From Candidatus Gastranaerophilales bacterium (GTDB taxonomy: Bacteria; Cyanobacteriota; Vampirovibrionia; Gastranaerophilales; Gastranaerophilaceae), in NCBI GenBank assembly GCA_910587815.1, contig CAJUNK010000001.1, positions 194,662 to 258,661 on the forward strand: a stretch of 64,000 nucleotides of DNA. The letters are read 5' to 3'. Below the pieces are notes generated by a model, which saw only the letters and a list, made by a program, of their open reading frames with translations, ran no database searches and was not told the origin of the DNA. Below, piece by piece: positions 42,446 to 51,240 of this stretch (within the stretch, counting starts at the first letter, position 1; every line of letters begins with the position of its first letter). Both the position numbers and the translations under genes were made by a program.

Positions 42446-43459
42446 TTAGTGATTTTTCCTGAATCCTTTAGTGTTTGAGATTATTCTTCCTATAGATTTT
42501 ATTTTTTCTTCAATATCTTTCTTTTCTAAAAGCAATTGATTGTTTAAATTACCATCATAACAAGCATCTTTGCTGATTTTGCCTGGGTAAATTTCATATT
42601 TTTTCTTGTATTCGAATTTTGTTACATTTGGCATAATTACATTTGCACCAGCTTGCAGTGCTAAAATTCTGCCATTTGGCCAAATAGTCTCCATTGCTGT
42701 GGTGGCGGGAATATTTATATCCTTCAATAAAATTCTGACAAGTGACATCACTTTGAGCGCAAGGGTAAAATCCCCCTTGGGCGTGTCTTTTAGGGGGGTA
42801 TTGGGGTGCGGGATAAAAGGGCCTATGCCCACCATATCTGCTTCAAGATTTTTGAAGAATAAAATATCATTTGCTAAAGATTCAATTGTCTGTCCCGGCA
42901 AGCCCACAAGACAGCCTGTACCTGTTTCATAGCCTAATTCTTTTAAATTATAGAGGCAATTTAGCCTGTTTTTAAAATCCATATTCGGGTGCATTTTTGT
43001 GTATAAATTTTCATCTGTTGTTTCAATTCTAATTAAATATCTGTCTGCACCTGCGTCTTTAAATGCTCTGTAATCATCCTTTGACCTTTCGCCAATGCTT
43101 AAAGTTAGCGCTACATCCAGTTTTTTAATCTCTGATATTATTTTGCATAAAATTTCTCGTGTGAAAAATTTATCTTCCCCTGATTGTAGCACAATTGTTT
43201 TATAGCCAATATCTGCGGCATTTTTAGCACATTGTATAATTTCATCGGGTGACATTTTGTATCTTTGAACATTTTTATTTGCTGTGCGAAGGCCGCAATA
43301 TTTGCAGGATGAACTACAGATGTTTGAAAATTCAATCAGTCCGCGAAGATGAATTTCATCTCCAACATTTTCATATCGAATTTTATCAGCCTTTAAAAAT
43401 AAAGCCTCATTTTGGCTGTCATCTTTTAAAATATTGATAATTTCGGCTTTTGTATACAT
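42446..43459 (-). CDS. hydE: [FeFe]-hydrogenase maturation radical SAM enzyme HydE
   Basis: A 337-aa radical SAM protein. The 4Fe-4S CX3CX2C motif is in FSNICSSSCKYCGLRTANKN (about residues 44-63). The following segments match HydE closely: YKMSPDEII, TIVLQSGED, ALTLSIGERS, ADRYLIRIETT, LGYETGTGCLVGLPGQT, DMVGIGPFIPHPNTPL and IPATTAMETIWPNGR. HydE helps build the H-cluster dithiolate ligand together with HydF and HydG, absent here. It indicates H2 metabolism by fermentation. It is divergent from the riboswitch-nrdD unit. Confidence 0.9.
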   Translation of the reverse strand: MYTKAEIINILKDDSQNEALFLKADKIRYENVGDEIHLRGLIEFSNICSSSCKYCGLRTANKNVQRYKMSPDEIIQCAKNAADIGYKTIVLQSGEDKFFTREILCKIISEIKKLDVALTLSIGERSKDDYRAFKDAGADRYLIRIETTDENLYTKMHPNMDFKNRLNCLYNLKELGYETGTGCLVGLPGQTIESLANDILFFKNLEADMVGIGPFIPHPNTPLKDTPKGDFTLALKVMSLVRILLKDINIPATTAMETIWPNGRILALQAGANVIMPNVTKFEYKKKYEIYPGKISKDACYDGNLNNQLLLEKKDIEEKIKSIGRIISNTKGFRKNH

Positions 43460-43604
43460 AGTTTTAATATATCACAATAATCTTTTATATCAGCCTATTA
43501 AGAAATATGAATTTGATTAATGAGCCCTTTACTTATTAAAGAAGTGTTTTTTAATTTATTTAGTTGAATTTTTTAAAATAACTTAAAAAGTGGTTTTACC
43601 ATGC

Positions 43605-43730
43605 TAATTTTTTTTGGTAAGATAACCTAAAGGATAAATTGAAGGAAAGAAGGGTGTAAATCCCACACTGGTCCGCAGCCGTCACAGTCGGAATGCTTCA
43701 ATTAGCTAGGATACCTCGAGACAGGAATTT
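43605..43730 (+). promoter_or_regulatory. Cobalamin riboswitch
   Basis: The core GAAGGGTGTAAATCCCACAC, then TGGTCCGCAGCCGTCACAGTC, has the usual layout GGTG-x-AAATCC...CCGC...GTCAC. It is enclosed by AATTGAAG (43637-43644) and CTTCAATT (43696-43703), a perfect stem. The B12 box follows: AGCTAGGATACCTCGAGACA. It lies about 80 nt before nrdD on the same strand. Cobalamin binding is expected to repress this B12-independent reductase. The rest of 43460-43808 is AT-rich promoter sequence. Confidence 0.85.
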
Positions 43731-43808
43731 GTGTGAAAAAATCACCAGCATATTATAGCGGAATTTGATTAGCATATTTTCTGCCTTTTTAAACAAAAGG
43801 AGATTTAA

Positions 43809-46118
43809 ATGAAGGAATTACGGGATGAAAAGTGTACTTGCAGTACAGAAGCTGTAAGGCTTACAGCTTTTAGTGCAAGTAATAGTGCAACAAAACCCAT
43901 CAATGCGGTAAATTTAACAAATACAGGTGCAAATGCCTTTGAAACTTTAGCTGGATTTAGCAAAGTTGTAGATTTAGCCCCAAGATATCTTTTGCGTGAT
44001 ATTAAAATTATTAAAAAAGATGGCACAAAAGAAGAATATGATGTAAGAAAAGTTGTGGCTGCGGTTAAAAAATCTGCCGCAAGAATGCTTGTAGAGTTTT
44101 CAGAAGAAGAACTTTCTGAAATAAGTAATTTTGTGGATAATAGCGTTTTAAAGATGAATCAAAATGAGATAGAAATCTTTACAATGCACTGTGTTGTTGA
44201 AAATGCGCTTGAAGTTTTGAATCCTAAAGTTGCAAAAAGCTATAGAAACTATAGAAATTATAAGATTGATTTTGTTGATATGCTTGATAAGGTTTATCAG
44301 GAAAGTCAAAAGATTATGTATATTGGTGATAAAGAAAATTCAAACGCTGATTCTGCGCTTGTTTCCACAAAACGTTCTTTAATTTTTAACCAATTAAACA
44401 AAGAACTTTATAAAAAATTCTTCCTTACCGTTCCTGAATTGCAAGCCATAAGAGATGGATACATTTATATTCATGATATGTCTGCAAGGCGCGATACCAT
44501 GAACTGCTGTCTTTTTGATGTGGCAAATGTTTTAAGGGGCGGTTTTGAGATGGGAAATCTCTGGTATAATGAGCCAAAAACGCTTGAAGTTGCCTTTGAT
44601 GTTATAGGTGACATTGTAATGGCAGCTGCAAGTCAGCAATATGGCGGGTTTACTGTGCCCGAGGTTGATAAAATCCTTGCTCCTTATGCAAAAAGGACCT
44701 ATGAAATAAAATATCAAAAATATATTGATTTAGGAATAGAAGATGAAAGGGCGAAAAAAGAAGCCCTAAAAGATGTTGAAAAAGATTTCCATGACGGTTT
44801 TCAGGGGTGGGAATATAAATTTAACACTGTTGCATCTTCTCGCGGGGATTATCCTTTTATAACAGTTACTATGGGGCTTGGCACGGGTGAATTTGAAAGA
44901 ATGGCATCAAAAGTAATGCTTGAAGTGCGCCGTGATGGCCAGGGTAAAAAAGAAAATAAAAAACCTGTATTGTTCCCAAAAATTGTATTTCTTTATGATG
45001 AAGAACTCCATGGGAAAAATGGTGTTTTAAGAGAATTATTTGATGTGGGTATTGAATGTTCTAAAAAGGCAATGTATCCTGACTGGCTTTCTTTAACAGG
45101 GGATGGGTATGTTGCATCAATGTACAAAAAATATAAAAAAGTAATTTCACCAATGGGCTGTCGTGCTTTTCTTTCGCCTTGGTTTGAAAGAGGCGGTATG
45201 AGCCCTGCGGATAGTGATGATGTACCTGTTTTTGTCGGCAGGTTTAATATTGGCGCTATCAGCTTGCATTTACCTATGATATATGCAAAGGCTAAAAAAG
45301 AAGGCAAAGATTTTTATGAAGTGCTTGATTATTATATGGAAATGATTAGGCAGATTCATATTAGAACCTATGATTATTTAGGTGAAATGAGGGCATCAAT
45401 AAATCCTTTGGCATTTTGCGAAGGCGGTTTTTATGGCGGGCACCTTGGAATCCATGATAAGATTAAACCTTTATTGAAATCTGCAACTGCATCATTTGGT
45501 ATTACTGCCTTAAATGAATTACAGGAAATACATAATCAAAAATCTTTAGTGGAAGATGGGCAATTTGCTCTTGATGTTATGGAATACATCAATAAAAAGA
45601 TTAATGAATTTAAAGAAAAAGATGGCAATTTATATGCAATTTATGGTACACCTGCTGAAAATCTTTGCGGTTTGCAGGTAAAACAGTTTAGGAAAAAATA
45701 CGGGCAGGTGAATAATGTTTCAGACAGAGGATATGTGTCGAATTCATTCCATTGTCATGTGTCAGAAAACATTGGGCCTACCCAAAAACAGGATTTAGAA
45801 AAAAGATTTTGGAACCTTTTAAACGGCGGTAAAATCCAATATGTAAAATATCCTGTTTCATATAATACAAAGGCTATTGAAACTTTGGTGACACGCGCTA
45901 TGGATATGGGATTTTATGAAGGGGTAAATTTATCCCTTGCATATTGTGATGATTGTGGTCATCAGGAACTTTCCATGGATGTTTGCCCAAAATGCGGAAG
46001 CAAAAATTTAACCAAAATCGACAGAATGAACGGGTATCTTTCGTATTCAAGGGTAAAGGGCGATACGCGCCTTAATGAAGCAAAGATGGAAGAAATAAAA
46101 GACAGAGTAAGCATGTAG
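43809..46118 (+). CDS. nrdD: Anaerobic (class III) ribonucleoside-triphosphate reductase
   Basis: A 769-aa glycyl radical enzyme making deoxyribonucleotides without oxygen. ATP-cone allosteric domain at about 62-150 (RDIKIIKKDGTKEEYDVRKV). Catalytic body with MNCCLFDV and GTPAENLCG. A C-terminal zinc site at Cys713, 716, 726 and 729, then the radical loop RMNGYLSY with Gly742. The first 60 residues (MKELRDEKCTCSTEAVRLTA...) are an unusual Ser/Ala/Asn-rich extension; AAAAGGAG before the ATG supports this start. It is regulated by the upstream cobalamin riboswitch and paired with nrdG downstream. Confidence 0.97.
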   Translation: MKELRDEKCTCSTEAVRLTAFSASNSATKPINAVNLTNTGANAFETLAGFSKVVDLAPRYLLRDIKIIKKDGTKEEYDVRKVVAAVKKSAARMLVEFSEEELSEISNFVDNSVLKMNQNEIEIFTMHCVVENALEVLNPKVAKSYRNYRNYKIDFVDMLDKVYQESQKIMYIGDKENSNADSALVSTKRSLIFNQLNKELYKKFFLTVPELQAIRDGYIYIHDMSARRDTMNCCLFDVANVLRGGFEMGNLWYNEPKTLEVAFDVIGDIVMAAASQQYGGFTVPEVDKILAPYAKRTYEIKYQKYIDLGIEDERAKKEALKDVEKDFHDGFQGWEYKFNTVASSRGDYPFITVTMGLGTGEFERMASKVMLEVRRDGQGKKENKKPVLFPKIVFLYDEELHGKNGVLRELFDVGIECSKKAMYPDWLSLTGDGYVASMYKKYKKVISPMGCRAFLSPWFERGGMSPADSDDVPVFVGRFNIGAISLHLPMIYAKAKKEGKDFYEVLDYYMEMIRQIHIRTYDYLGEMRASINPLAFCEGGFYGGHLGIHDKIKPLLKSATASFGITALNELQEIHNQKSLVEDGQFALDVMEYINKKINEFKEKDGNLYAIYGTPAENLCGLQVKQFRKKYGQVNNVSDRGYVSNSFHCHVSENIGPTQKQDLEKRFWNLLNGGKIQYVKYPVSYNTKAIETLVTRAMDMGFYEGVNLSLAYCDDCGHQELSMDVCPKCGSKNLTKIDRMNGYLSYSRVKGDTRLNEAKMEEIKDRVSM

Positions 46119-46161
46119 CCTGCTTTTATTTTGCCAAATTTGATCGAAACTGATTGAAGCA

Positions 46162-46247
46162 GGAAATGAAAAATATTTCCAACAAGGACACATCCCGTCG
46201 CTGGCGCTCCTCTTTAATGGTCCTTTTATGGAAACATTTTTCTTTCC
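46162..46247. repeat. Long imperfect inverted repeat between nrdD and nrdG
   Basis: GGAAATGAAAAATATTTCC (46162-46180) pairs with GGAAACATTTTTCTTTCC (46230-46247) with one bulge and one mismatch, and AAGGACA can add TGGTCCTT. The loop is GC-rich (CCCGTCGCTGGCGCTCCTC). It could be an mRNA processing or termination hairpin, or a small mobile element. Confidence 0.6.
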
Positions 46248-46274
46248 AATGTGCTAACTGTTAAAGGAAAAAAT

Positions 46275-46760
46275 ATGAATTATCATGATATTACAAAAGA
46301 AGATATGCTAAACGGGGATGGCATAAGGGTTGTGCTTTGGGTTTCAGGGTGTGAACACAAATGCAAAAACTGCCAAAACCCAATTACCTGGGATAAAAAT
46401 GACGGACTGCCTTTTGATAAAAATGCGGAGGATGAACTTTTTGAAGCGCTTAGTAAATCTTTTATAGACGGCATCACATTTTCAGGCGGGGACCCTTTGG
46501 CACCATACAACAGGGCTGAAATTTCAAGGCTGATTAAAAAATGTGCAAAAGAATATCCAAATAAAACAATTTGGCTTTACACCGGGTATTTATATGAAGA
46601 AATTAAAGATATTGAAGGGATTGAGCTTGTAGATGTTCTTTGTGATGGCGAATTTGTTGAAAATTTGAAGGATAATAATCTTCAATGGGTTGGCAGCTCT
46701 AATCAAAGGGTTATTAATATCAAACGTACCATTCAAAAAGGCGAAATCGTATTGCATTAA
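46275..46760 (+). CDS. nrdG: Anaerobic ribonucleotide reductase activating protein
   Basis: A 161-aa radical SAM activase. Starts at ATG 46275 with AAAGGA 6 nt upstream; a GTG 24 bp earlier lacks a site. The CX3CX2C cluster motif is CEHKCKNC in WVSGCEHKCKNCQNPITW. ITFSGGDPL is the SAM-contacting GGE-like motif, with LYTGYLYEE further on. It installs the glycyl radical on NrdD using SAM and reduced flavodoxin or ferredoxin. The 156-bp gap after nrdD contains a large inverted repeat. Confidence 0.95.
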   Translation: MNYHDITKEDMLNGDGIRVVLWVSGCEHKCKNCQNPITWDKNDGLPFDKNAEDELFEALSKSFIDGITFSGGDPLAPYNRAEISRLIKKCAKEYPNKTIWLYTGYLYEEIKDIEGIELVDVLCDGEFVENLKDNNLQWVGSSNQRVINIKRTIQKGEIVLH

Positions 46761-46764
46761 AGGT

Positions 46765-47640
46765 TTATTCCTGAGCTATTTTTTTAATATAGCTGTAGTA
46801 TTCGTTATTTTTAAACCCTGATGCTAAATCTAAAAGTTTTTCTTTTGAGATAAAACCCATCCTATAGGCTACTTCTTCAAGACAAGCTATTTTTATACCC
46901 TGATTTTCTTCAATTGTTTGCACATATTGACCTGCCTGCAATAAGGATTTATGGGTTCCTGTATCAAGCCAGGCAAAGCCTCTGCCAAAAAGCTCTACAT
47001 TTAATTTATGATGTTCCAAATAAATTCTGTTTAAATCTGTTATTTCAAGTTCGCCGCGTTTAGAGGGTTTTAAGTTCTTTGCAAAGTCTATAACGCTGTT
47101 ATCATAGAAATAAAGTCCTGTAACAGCAAAGTTTGATTTTGGATTTTCAGGTTTTTCTTCAATTGAAATTGCCTTATTGTTTTTGTCAAATTCCACAACG
47201 CCAAACCTTTGCGGGTCTCTTACCTGATAACCAAAAACTGTTGCCTCATTGTTTTCTTTGGCATTTTTTCTTGCTTTTTTAAGCATTGCAGAAAATCCTT
47301 GCCCGTAGAAAATATTATCTCCTAAAACAAGCGCCACACAATCATTTCCAATAAATTCTTCTCCTAAAATGAAGGCTTGTGCAAGACCATCCGGGCTTGG
47401 CTGTACTTTGTATGAAAATTTTACGCCAAATTGCTCGCCTGTGCCTAATAATTTTTCAAAATTTGGTAAATCAGAAGGGGTGGAAATTATTAATATATCT
47501 TTAATTCCTGCAAGCATCAAAACAGATATAGGATAATATACCATAGGCTTGTCATAGATTGGTAAAAGCTGTTTTGAAACGGTCATCGTGCTTGGATAAA
47601 GCCTGGTGCCGCTGCCTCCTGCAAGAACTATCCCTTTCAT
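46765..47640 (-). CDS. rfbA: Glucose-1-phosphate thymidylyltransferase
   Basis: A 291-aa enzyme of dTDP-L-rhamnose synthesis, step 1. Starts MKGIVLAGGSGTRLYPSTMTVSKQLLPIYDKP, the nucleotidyltransferase signature, at ATG 47640; ATGA overlaps the rfbD stop. Further motifs: LVLGDNIFYGQGF, GVVEFD, ISIEEKPENPKSNFAVTGLYFYD and FAWLDTGTHKSLL. It is the last gene of the rfb operon and converges with nrdG, 4 bp apart. Confidence 0.97.
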   Translation of the reverse strand: MKGIVLAGGSGTRLYPSTMTVSKQLLPIYDKPMVYYPISVLMLAGIKDILIISTPSDLPNFEKLLGTGEQFGVKFSYKVQPSPDGLAQAFILGEEFIGNDCVALVLGDNIFYGQGFSAMLKKARKNAKENNEATVFGYQVRDPQRFGVVEFDKNNKAISIEEKPENPKSNFAVTGLYFYDNSVIDFAKNLKPSKRGELEITDLNRIYLEHHKLNVELFGRGFAWLDTGTHKSLLQAGQYVQTIEENQGIKIACLEEVAYRMGFISKEKLLDLASGFKNNEYYSYIKKIAQE

Positions 47641-48653
47641 TCTAAATTTTCCTTCCTTAATTTTAAATAACAAGCAAGTGCTTCCTGCCAGGGTCTTAGG
47701 AGATTATTATTTTCCATAACACTGTATTTTGGCCTTTTTGCGGGGCGCGGAAATTCTTCTGTAGTGCAGGGGGTTAAATTTACGTCTAAATTTTCCAGTT
47801 CAAATATTTTTTTTGCAAAACCATACCAGCTTGTTTTGTCTGCTCCGCAGAGGTGGTATGTTCCGTAAGGTTTTGTTAATAATTTTAATATTCCGTAACA
47901 TAAATCTACACTCCAGGTGGGGCAGCCAGTTTGGTCATCTACCACTTTGATTTCCTTAGCGGCTGAAGGGGTGCCGGTTTTATTATTGGCTGTGTCGGAC
48001 GAGGCTTGCGTAGTGCTGGGGTTGCCAGCACCGGCCAGTGCGGGTGTAGTGCCAGGAGCACCGGCTGACGCGAGCGTAGTGCTTGCATCTGGCGTAGTGT
48101 TTCCATCATCAAGTTCATCACTTGCTGATGTCACACCGCCTGACGGAGCACCGGCCAAGGTGAGCATTGTTTCGACGAAATTTTTGCCATGGATGCCGTA
48201 TAGCCAGCTTGTGCGTGCTATATAATATTTTTTACAATGTTTTTTAATTGCAAGTTCGCCCTCATATTTTGTTTTGCCGTAAATGCTTTTTGGGTTTGGT
48301 GCATCATCAGGCAAATAAGGGGTATTTTTTGTGCCATCAAAAACGTAATCTGTTGAAATATAAATAATCGGCACATCAATTTTTGATGCAGCAAGTGCCA
48401 TATTTTCCGTGCCTTTTGCGTTTAAAAGAGTTGCTTTTTCAATGTCACTTTCTGCTTTATCCACATTCGTATAGGCAGCGCAATGAATAATTAAATCAGG
48501 ATGCGTTTTTGATATAAAATTATCTGCGGCTGTGTTATCAGTCACATCCAGTGTTTCATAATCTGTTTGGATAACATAACAACCGGCATCTTCTAAAATG
48601 GGGCATAAATCCTGTCCAAGCATACCATTTGCACCAGTTACAAGAACTTTCAT
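47637..48653 (-). CDS. rfbD: dTDP-4-dehydrorhamnose reductase with repeat insertion
   Basis: A 338-aa short-chain reductase, final step of dTDP-L-rhamnose synthesis. Rossmann motif VTGANGMLGQDL, catalytic YGKTKYEGE, and VVDDQTGCPTWSVDL. Starts at ATG 48653; the adjacent upstream rfbB stop is 1 bp away. Between LTLA and KEIKVV, where the family has only a few residues, lies a 65-residue Ala/Gly/Thr/Ser/Pro-rich stretch encoded by GC-rich repeats. Removing it gives a normal 273-aa length. The insertion lies on a surface loop region by position, so the enzyme may still work. Confidence 0.9.
   Translation of the reverse strand: MKVLVTGANGMLGQDLCPILEDAGCYVIQTDYETLDVTDNTAADNFISKTHPDLIIHCAAYTNVDKAESDIEKATLLNAKGTENMALAASKIDVPIIYISTDYVFDGTKNTPYLPDDAPNPKSIYGKTKYEGELAIKKHCKKYYIARTSWLYGIHGKNFVETMLTLAGAPSGGVTSASDELDDGNTTPDASTTLASAGAPGTTPALAGAGNPSTTQASSDTANNKTGTPSAAKEIKVVDDQTGCPTWSVDLCYGILKLLTKPYGTYHLCGADKTSWYGFAKKIFELENLDVNLTPCTTEEFPRPAKRPKYSVMENNNLLRPWQEALACYLKLRKENLE
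47958..48152. repeat. 195-bp GC-rich repeat insertion inside rfbD
   Basis: Exactly 65 codons, in frame. It contains repeated units GCCGGTGCT ... AGCACTACGC (reverse: GCGTAGTGCT...AGCACCGGC), the same unit seen beside mntP at 10249-10299. Base composition is far more GC-rich than the surrounding gene. GTAG next to a palindrome resembles REP elements. Confidence 0.7.
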
Positions 48654-48654
48654 T

Positions 48655-49647
48655 TTATACAAGGCTCGCTTTCTTGTCTTCAATAGATTTCATCCAGCTT
48701 TGATTGTTTAAATACCAATCTATTGTAAGCTTTATTCCTTCTTCAAATGTTATTGAAGGTTTCCAGCCAAGTTCGGATGTTATTTTATCGTTTGAAATTG
48801 CATAACGCCTGTCATGGCCTAATCTATCTTCAACATATTGAATAGAATTTTCATCCTTACCCATTGCATCTAAGATAAGTTTTGTTATTTCCATATTGGT
48901 TTTTTCGTTATGGCCGCCTATATTGTAAACTTCACCTACTTTTCCTTTGTGCAGTACGATATCTATTGCTTCACAATGATCATAAACATAAAGCCAATCG
49001 CGCACATTTAATCCATCACCATATACAGGCACTTTTTCATTCTTTAAAAGACGGGAAATAAAGAATGGGATTAATTTTTCAGGATACTGATAAGGTCCGT
49101 AATTATTTGAACAACGTGTATTTAAAACAGGCATTTTATATGTTTCAAAATATGCACGCACCAGCATATCTGCTCCTGCTTTTGATGCAGAATACGGGCT
49201 GTTTGGTGCAAGGGGTGTTGTTTCGTAAAAATAGCCTGTTTTGCCCAATGTTCCATAAACTTCATCGGTTGAAACCTGAAGATATCTTTGTATATTAAAT
49301 TCTTTTGAAGCCTGAAGCAGGTTTAACGTTCCCTGTACATTTGTTTCAATGAAAATTTCAGGGTGTTTTATTGAATTATCCACATGGGATTCTGCTGCAA
49401 AATTTACAACGCAATCCACATCTGATATTATTTCACGCACTAAATTTTTATCACAAATATTTCCCTTAATAAAAGTATATCTTTGGGAATAGTTTGGGTT
49501 TTCTTTAATATCATCAAGGTTTTCAATATTTCCAGCGTATGTCAGTGCATCTAAATTTACAATTTTATAATCAGGATGTTTTTTTAGAATATGCCTTACA
49601 AAGCAAGAGCCTATAAACCCTGCGCCGCCTGTTACTAATAGTTTCAT
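48655..49647 (-). CDS. rfbB: dTDP-glucose 4,6-dehydratase
   Basis: A 330-aa SDR enzyme, step 2 of dTDP-L-rhamnose synthesis. NAD-binding GGAGFIGSCFVRHIL, catalytic YSASKAGADMLVRAY with STDEVYG, and substrate motif NNYGPYQYPEKLIPFFI, VYGDGLNVRDWLYVYDHCEAI. It lies in the rfbC-rfbB-rfbD-rfbA order with near-zero spacing (stop-start contact with both neighbours), so one operon. Confidence 0.97.
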   Translation of the reverse strand: MKLLVTGGAGFIGSCFVRHILKKHPDYKIVNLDALTYAGNIENLDDIKENPNYSQRYTFIKGNICDKNLVREIISDVDCVVNFAAESHVDNSIKHPEIFIETNVQGTLNLLQASKEFNIQRYLQVSTDEVYGTLGKTGYFYETTPLAPNSPYSASKAGADMLVRAYFETYKMPVLNTRCSNNYGPYQYPEKLIPFFISRLLKNEKVPVYGDGLNVRDWLYVYDHCEAIDIVLHKGKVGEVYNIGGHNEKTNMEITKLILDAMGKDENSIQYVEDRLGHDRRYAISNDKITSELGWKPSITFEEGIKLTIDWYLNNQSWMKSIEDKKASLV

Positions 49648-50205
49648 CTATATTAGCTCCTCTTTATTGATTTCACTTAATTTTGGCTGAATTTTATCTT
49701 TTTCGGATAATATTGGTTCAAAATCAATTTCCCAATCAATATTTATATCCTTATCAGACCACAAAAGCCCTCTGTCTGCAAGCGGATTGTATTCGCCGGA
49801 TGCTTTGTATAATAATTCTGCTTCATCAGATAAAACAACAAACCCATGAGCAAAGCCTTCTGGAATAAAGAGCATTTGTTTATTTTCTTCCGATAATTCT
49901 ACTTTAACATATTTGCCATAGGTTTTGGAATTTGGCCTGATGTCAACAGCCACATCATAAATTCTGCCACGCGCACAACGCACCAATTTTGCCTGACCGT
50001 ATGGTTTTGCCTGGTAATGAAGCCCGCGAAGCACTTTACTTGTAGATTTTGAGTGATTATCCTGATTAAATTCAACACAAATTCCATTGTTAAAAAAATC
50101 TGATTTTTTATAACTTTCAAGAAAAAAACCGCGATTATCCCCAAAAACTTTTGGTTTCACTAAAATTACATCCTCTATTTCCATCCTTTGAAATTCAAAT
50201 GGCAT
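49648..50205 (-). CDS. rfbC: dTDP-4-dehydrorhamnose 3,5-epimerase
   Basis: A 185-aa cupin-type epimerase, step 3 of dTDP-L-rhamnose synthesis. Typical FGDNRGFFLESYKKSDF, the catalytic-His segment VLRGLHYQAKPYGQAKLVRCARGRIYDVAVDIRP, and FIPEGFAHGFVVLSDEAELLYK. Length is normal. It precedes rfbB without a gap and follows the fucosyltransferase gene by 14 bp. Confidence 0.96.
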   Translation of the reverse strand: MPFEFQRMEIEDVILVKPKVFGDNRGFFLESYKKSDFFNNGICVEFNQDNHSKSTSKVLRGLHYQAKPYGQAKLVRCARGRIYDVAVDIRPNSKTYGKYVKVELSEENKQMLFIPEGFAHGFVVLSDEAELLYKASGEYNPLADRGLLWSDKDINIDWEIDFEPILSEKDKIQPKLSEINKEELI

Positions 50206-50219
50206 CTTTTCCTCCGTTG

Positions 50220-51128
50220 CTATCTTTTAATTTTTATCCAGTTATCACATATTATATCATCATTATCATCAAGCCATGGGCTTGGTGCAATAATTATTTT
50301 ATCTTTATTTTCTATAAGCCAGGCTGCCCACCAGCTGAATGAAGAATTAGCAATAATAGCATGTTTACACTGTGCCATTAATTGCATATCAATATAATCG
50401 GCTCCTTTTGATTTAATTAATTCAAAATCTGTTTCAAAATTGAAATTTTCTTTTATAAATTCATCTGAATCTTTTGCAAAGATAAAAAATACAGGGTTTT
50501 TTATCTTTTCTTTTATTTTTTGTATGGCATTTTTGTAATATTTAATACCAAGCGCCATATTCCTAATGTCTAAATAATCCCCGCGCCTGATGTGGATAAA
50601 AACACTGTTTTTTGTGTTTTGAATTTTTTCTAAAATGTTTTTATTATGTTCATTTTCAAGAGGTTTAAATGTGAAATCTTTTTTTATGATATCAGCGCAA
50701 TTTTTAAAATATTTTTCATTTTGAAAATACCCTTCAAAATAATGCCCGCCCTTAATATTTAGCAATTTTTCTTCATATTTAAAAGGATTATCTTCATTTA
50801 AATATGTATTAAAATATTTTAGGAAAGGAAAATTTTTTCTCAGAAATTTTGGGAATTTTAGATATTTTTTTGCACTTAAATTTTTCAGTGCTTCATTGTC
50901 TGCAAAATTAATGTCTAAATTAAAAATATCTAAAGCATAATGACGTATTGTGATGCCATTTTTTCGCTCACCATCTTTGCCTAGTTTATCCATTTCATTA
51001 AACCAGGAATAATCAAAAAGGACGGCGCAATTTTGCTTTTTGTGTAATTTATGCATCAAGGCACGCCCAAATGCATACTGAAACATCTGATTTCCCAGCC
51101 CGCCTTTTAGTTTGATAATACTTGCCAT
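50220..51128 (-). CDS. GT11 fucosyltransferase (alpha-1,2-type)
   Basis: A 302-aa family 11 glycosyltransferase: N-terminal LKGGLGNQMFQYAFGRAL and the GDP-binding HIRRGDYLD motif, plus ANSSFSWWAAWL near the end. These enzymes transfer L-fucose from GDP-fucose. The fcl and gmd genes nearby supply that donor. It heads the rfb operon. Confidence 0.93.
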   Translation of the reverse strand: MASIIKLKGGLGNQMFQYAFGRALMHKLHKKQNCAVLFDYSWFNEMDKLGKDGERKNGITIRHYALDIFNLDINFADNEALKNLSAKKYLKFPKFLRKNFPFLKYFNTYLNEDNPFKYEEKLLNIKGGHYFEGYFQNEKYFKNCADIIKKDFTFKPLENEHNKNILEKIQNTKNSVFIHIRRGDYLDIRNMALGIKYYKNAIQKIKEKIKNPVFFIFAKDSDEFIKENFNFETDFELIKSKGADYIDMQLMAQCKHAIIANSSFSWWAAWLIENKDKIIIAPSPWLDDNDDIICDNWIKIKR

Positions 51129-51240
51129 CTTTTAACCATTTTAAAATAATTTATATTTATATTAACACAATGGTGATTTTAGGGCTTTAATGTATTTAAT
51201 TTCGGTTTTTATTTTCTGTTTTTAATATAAAATATTTTTT

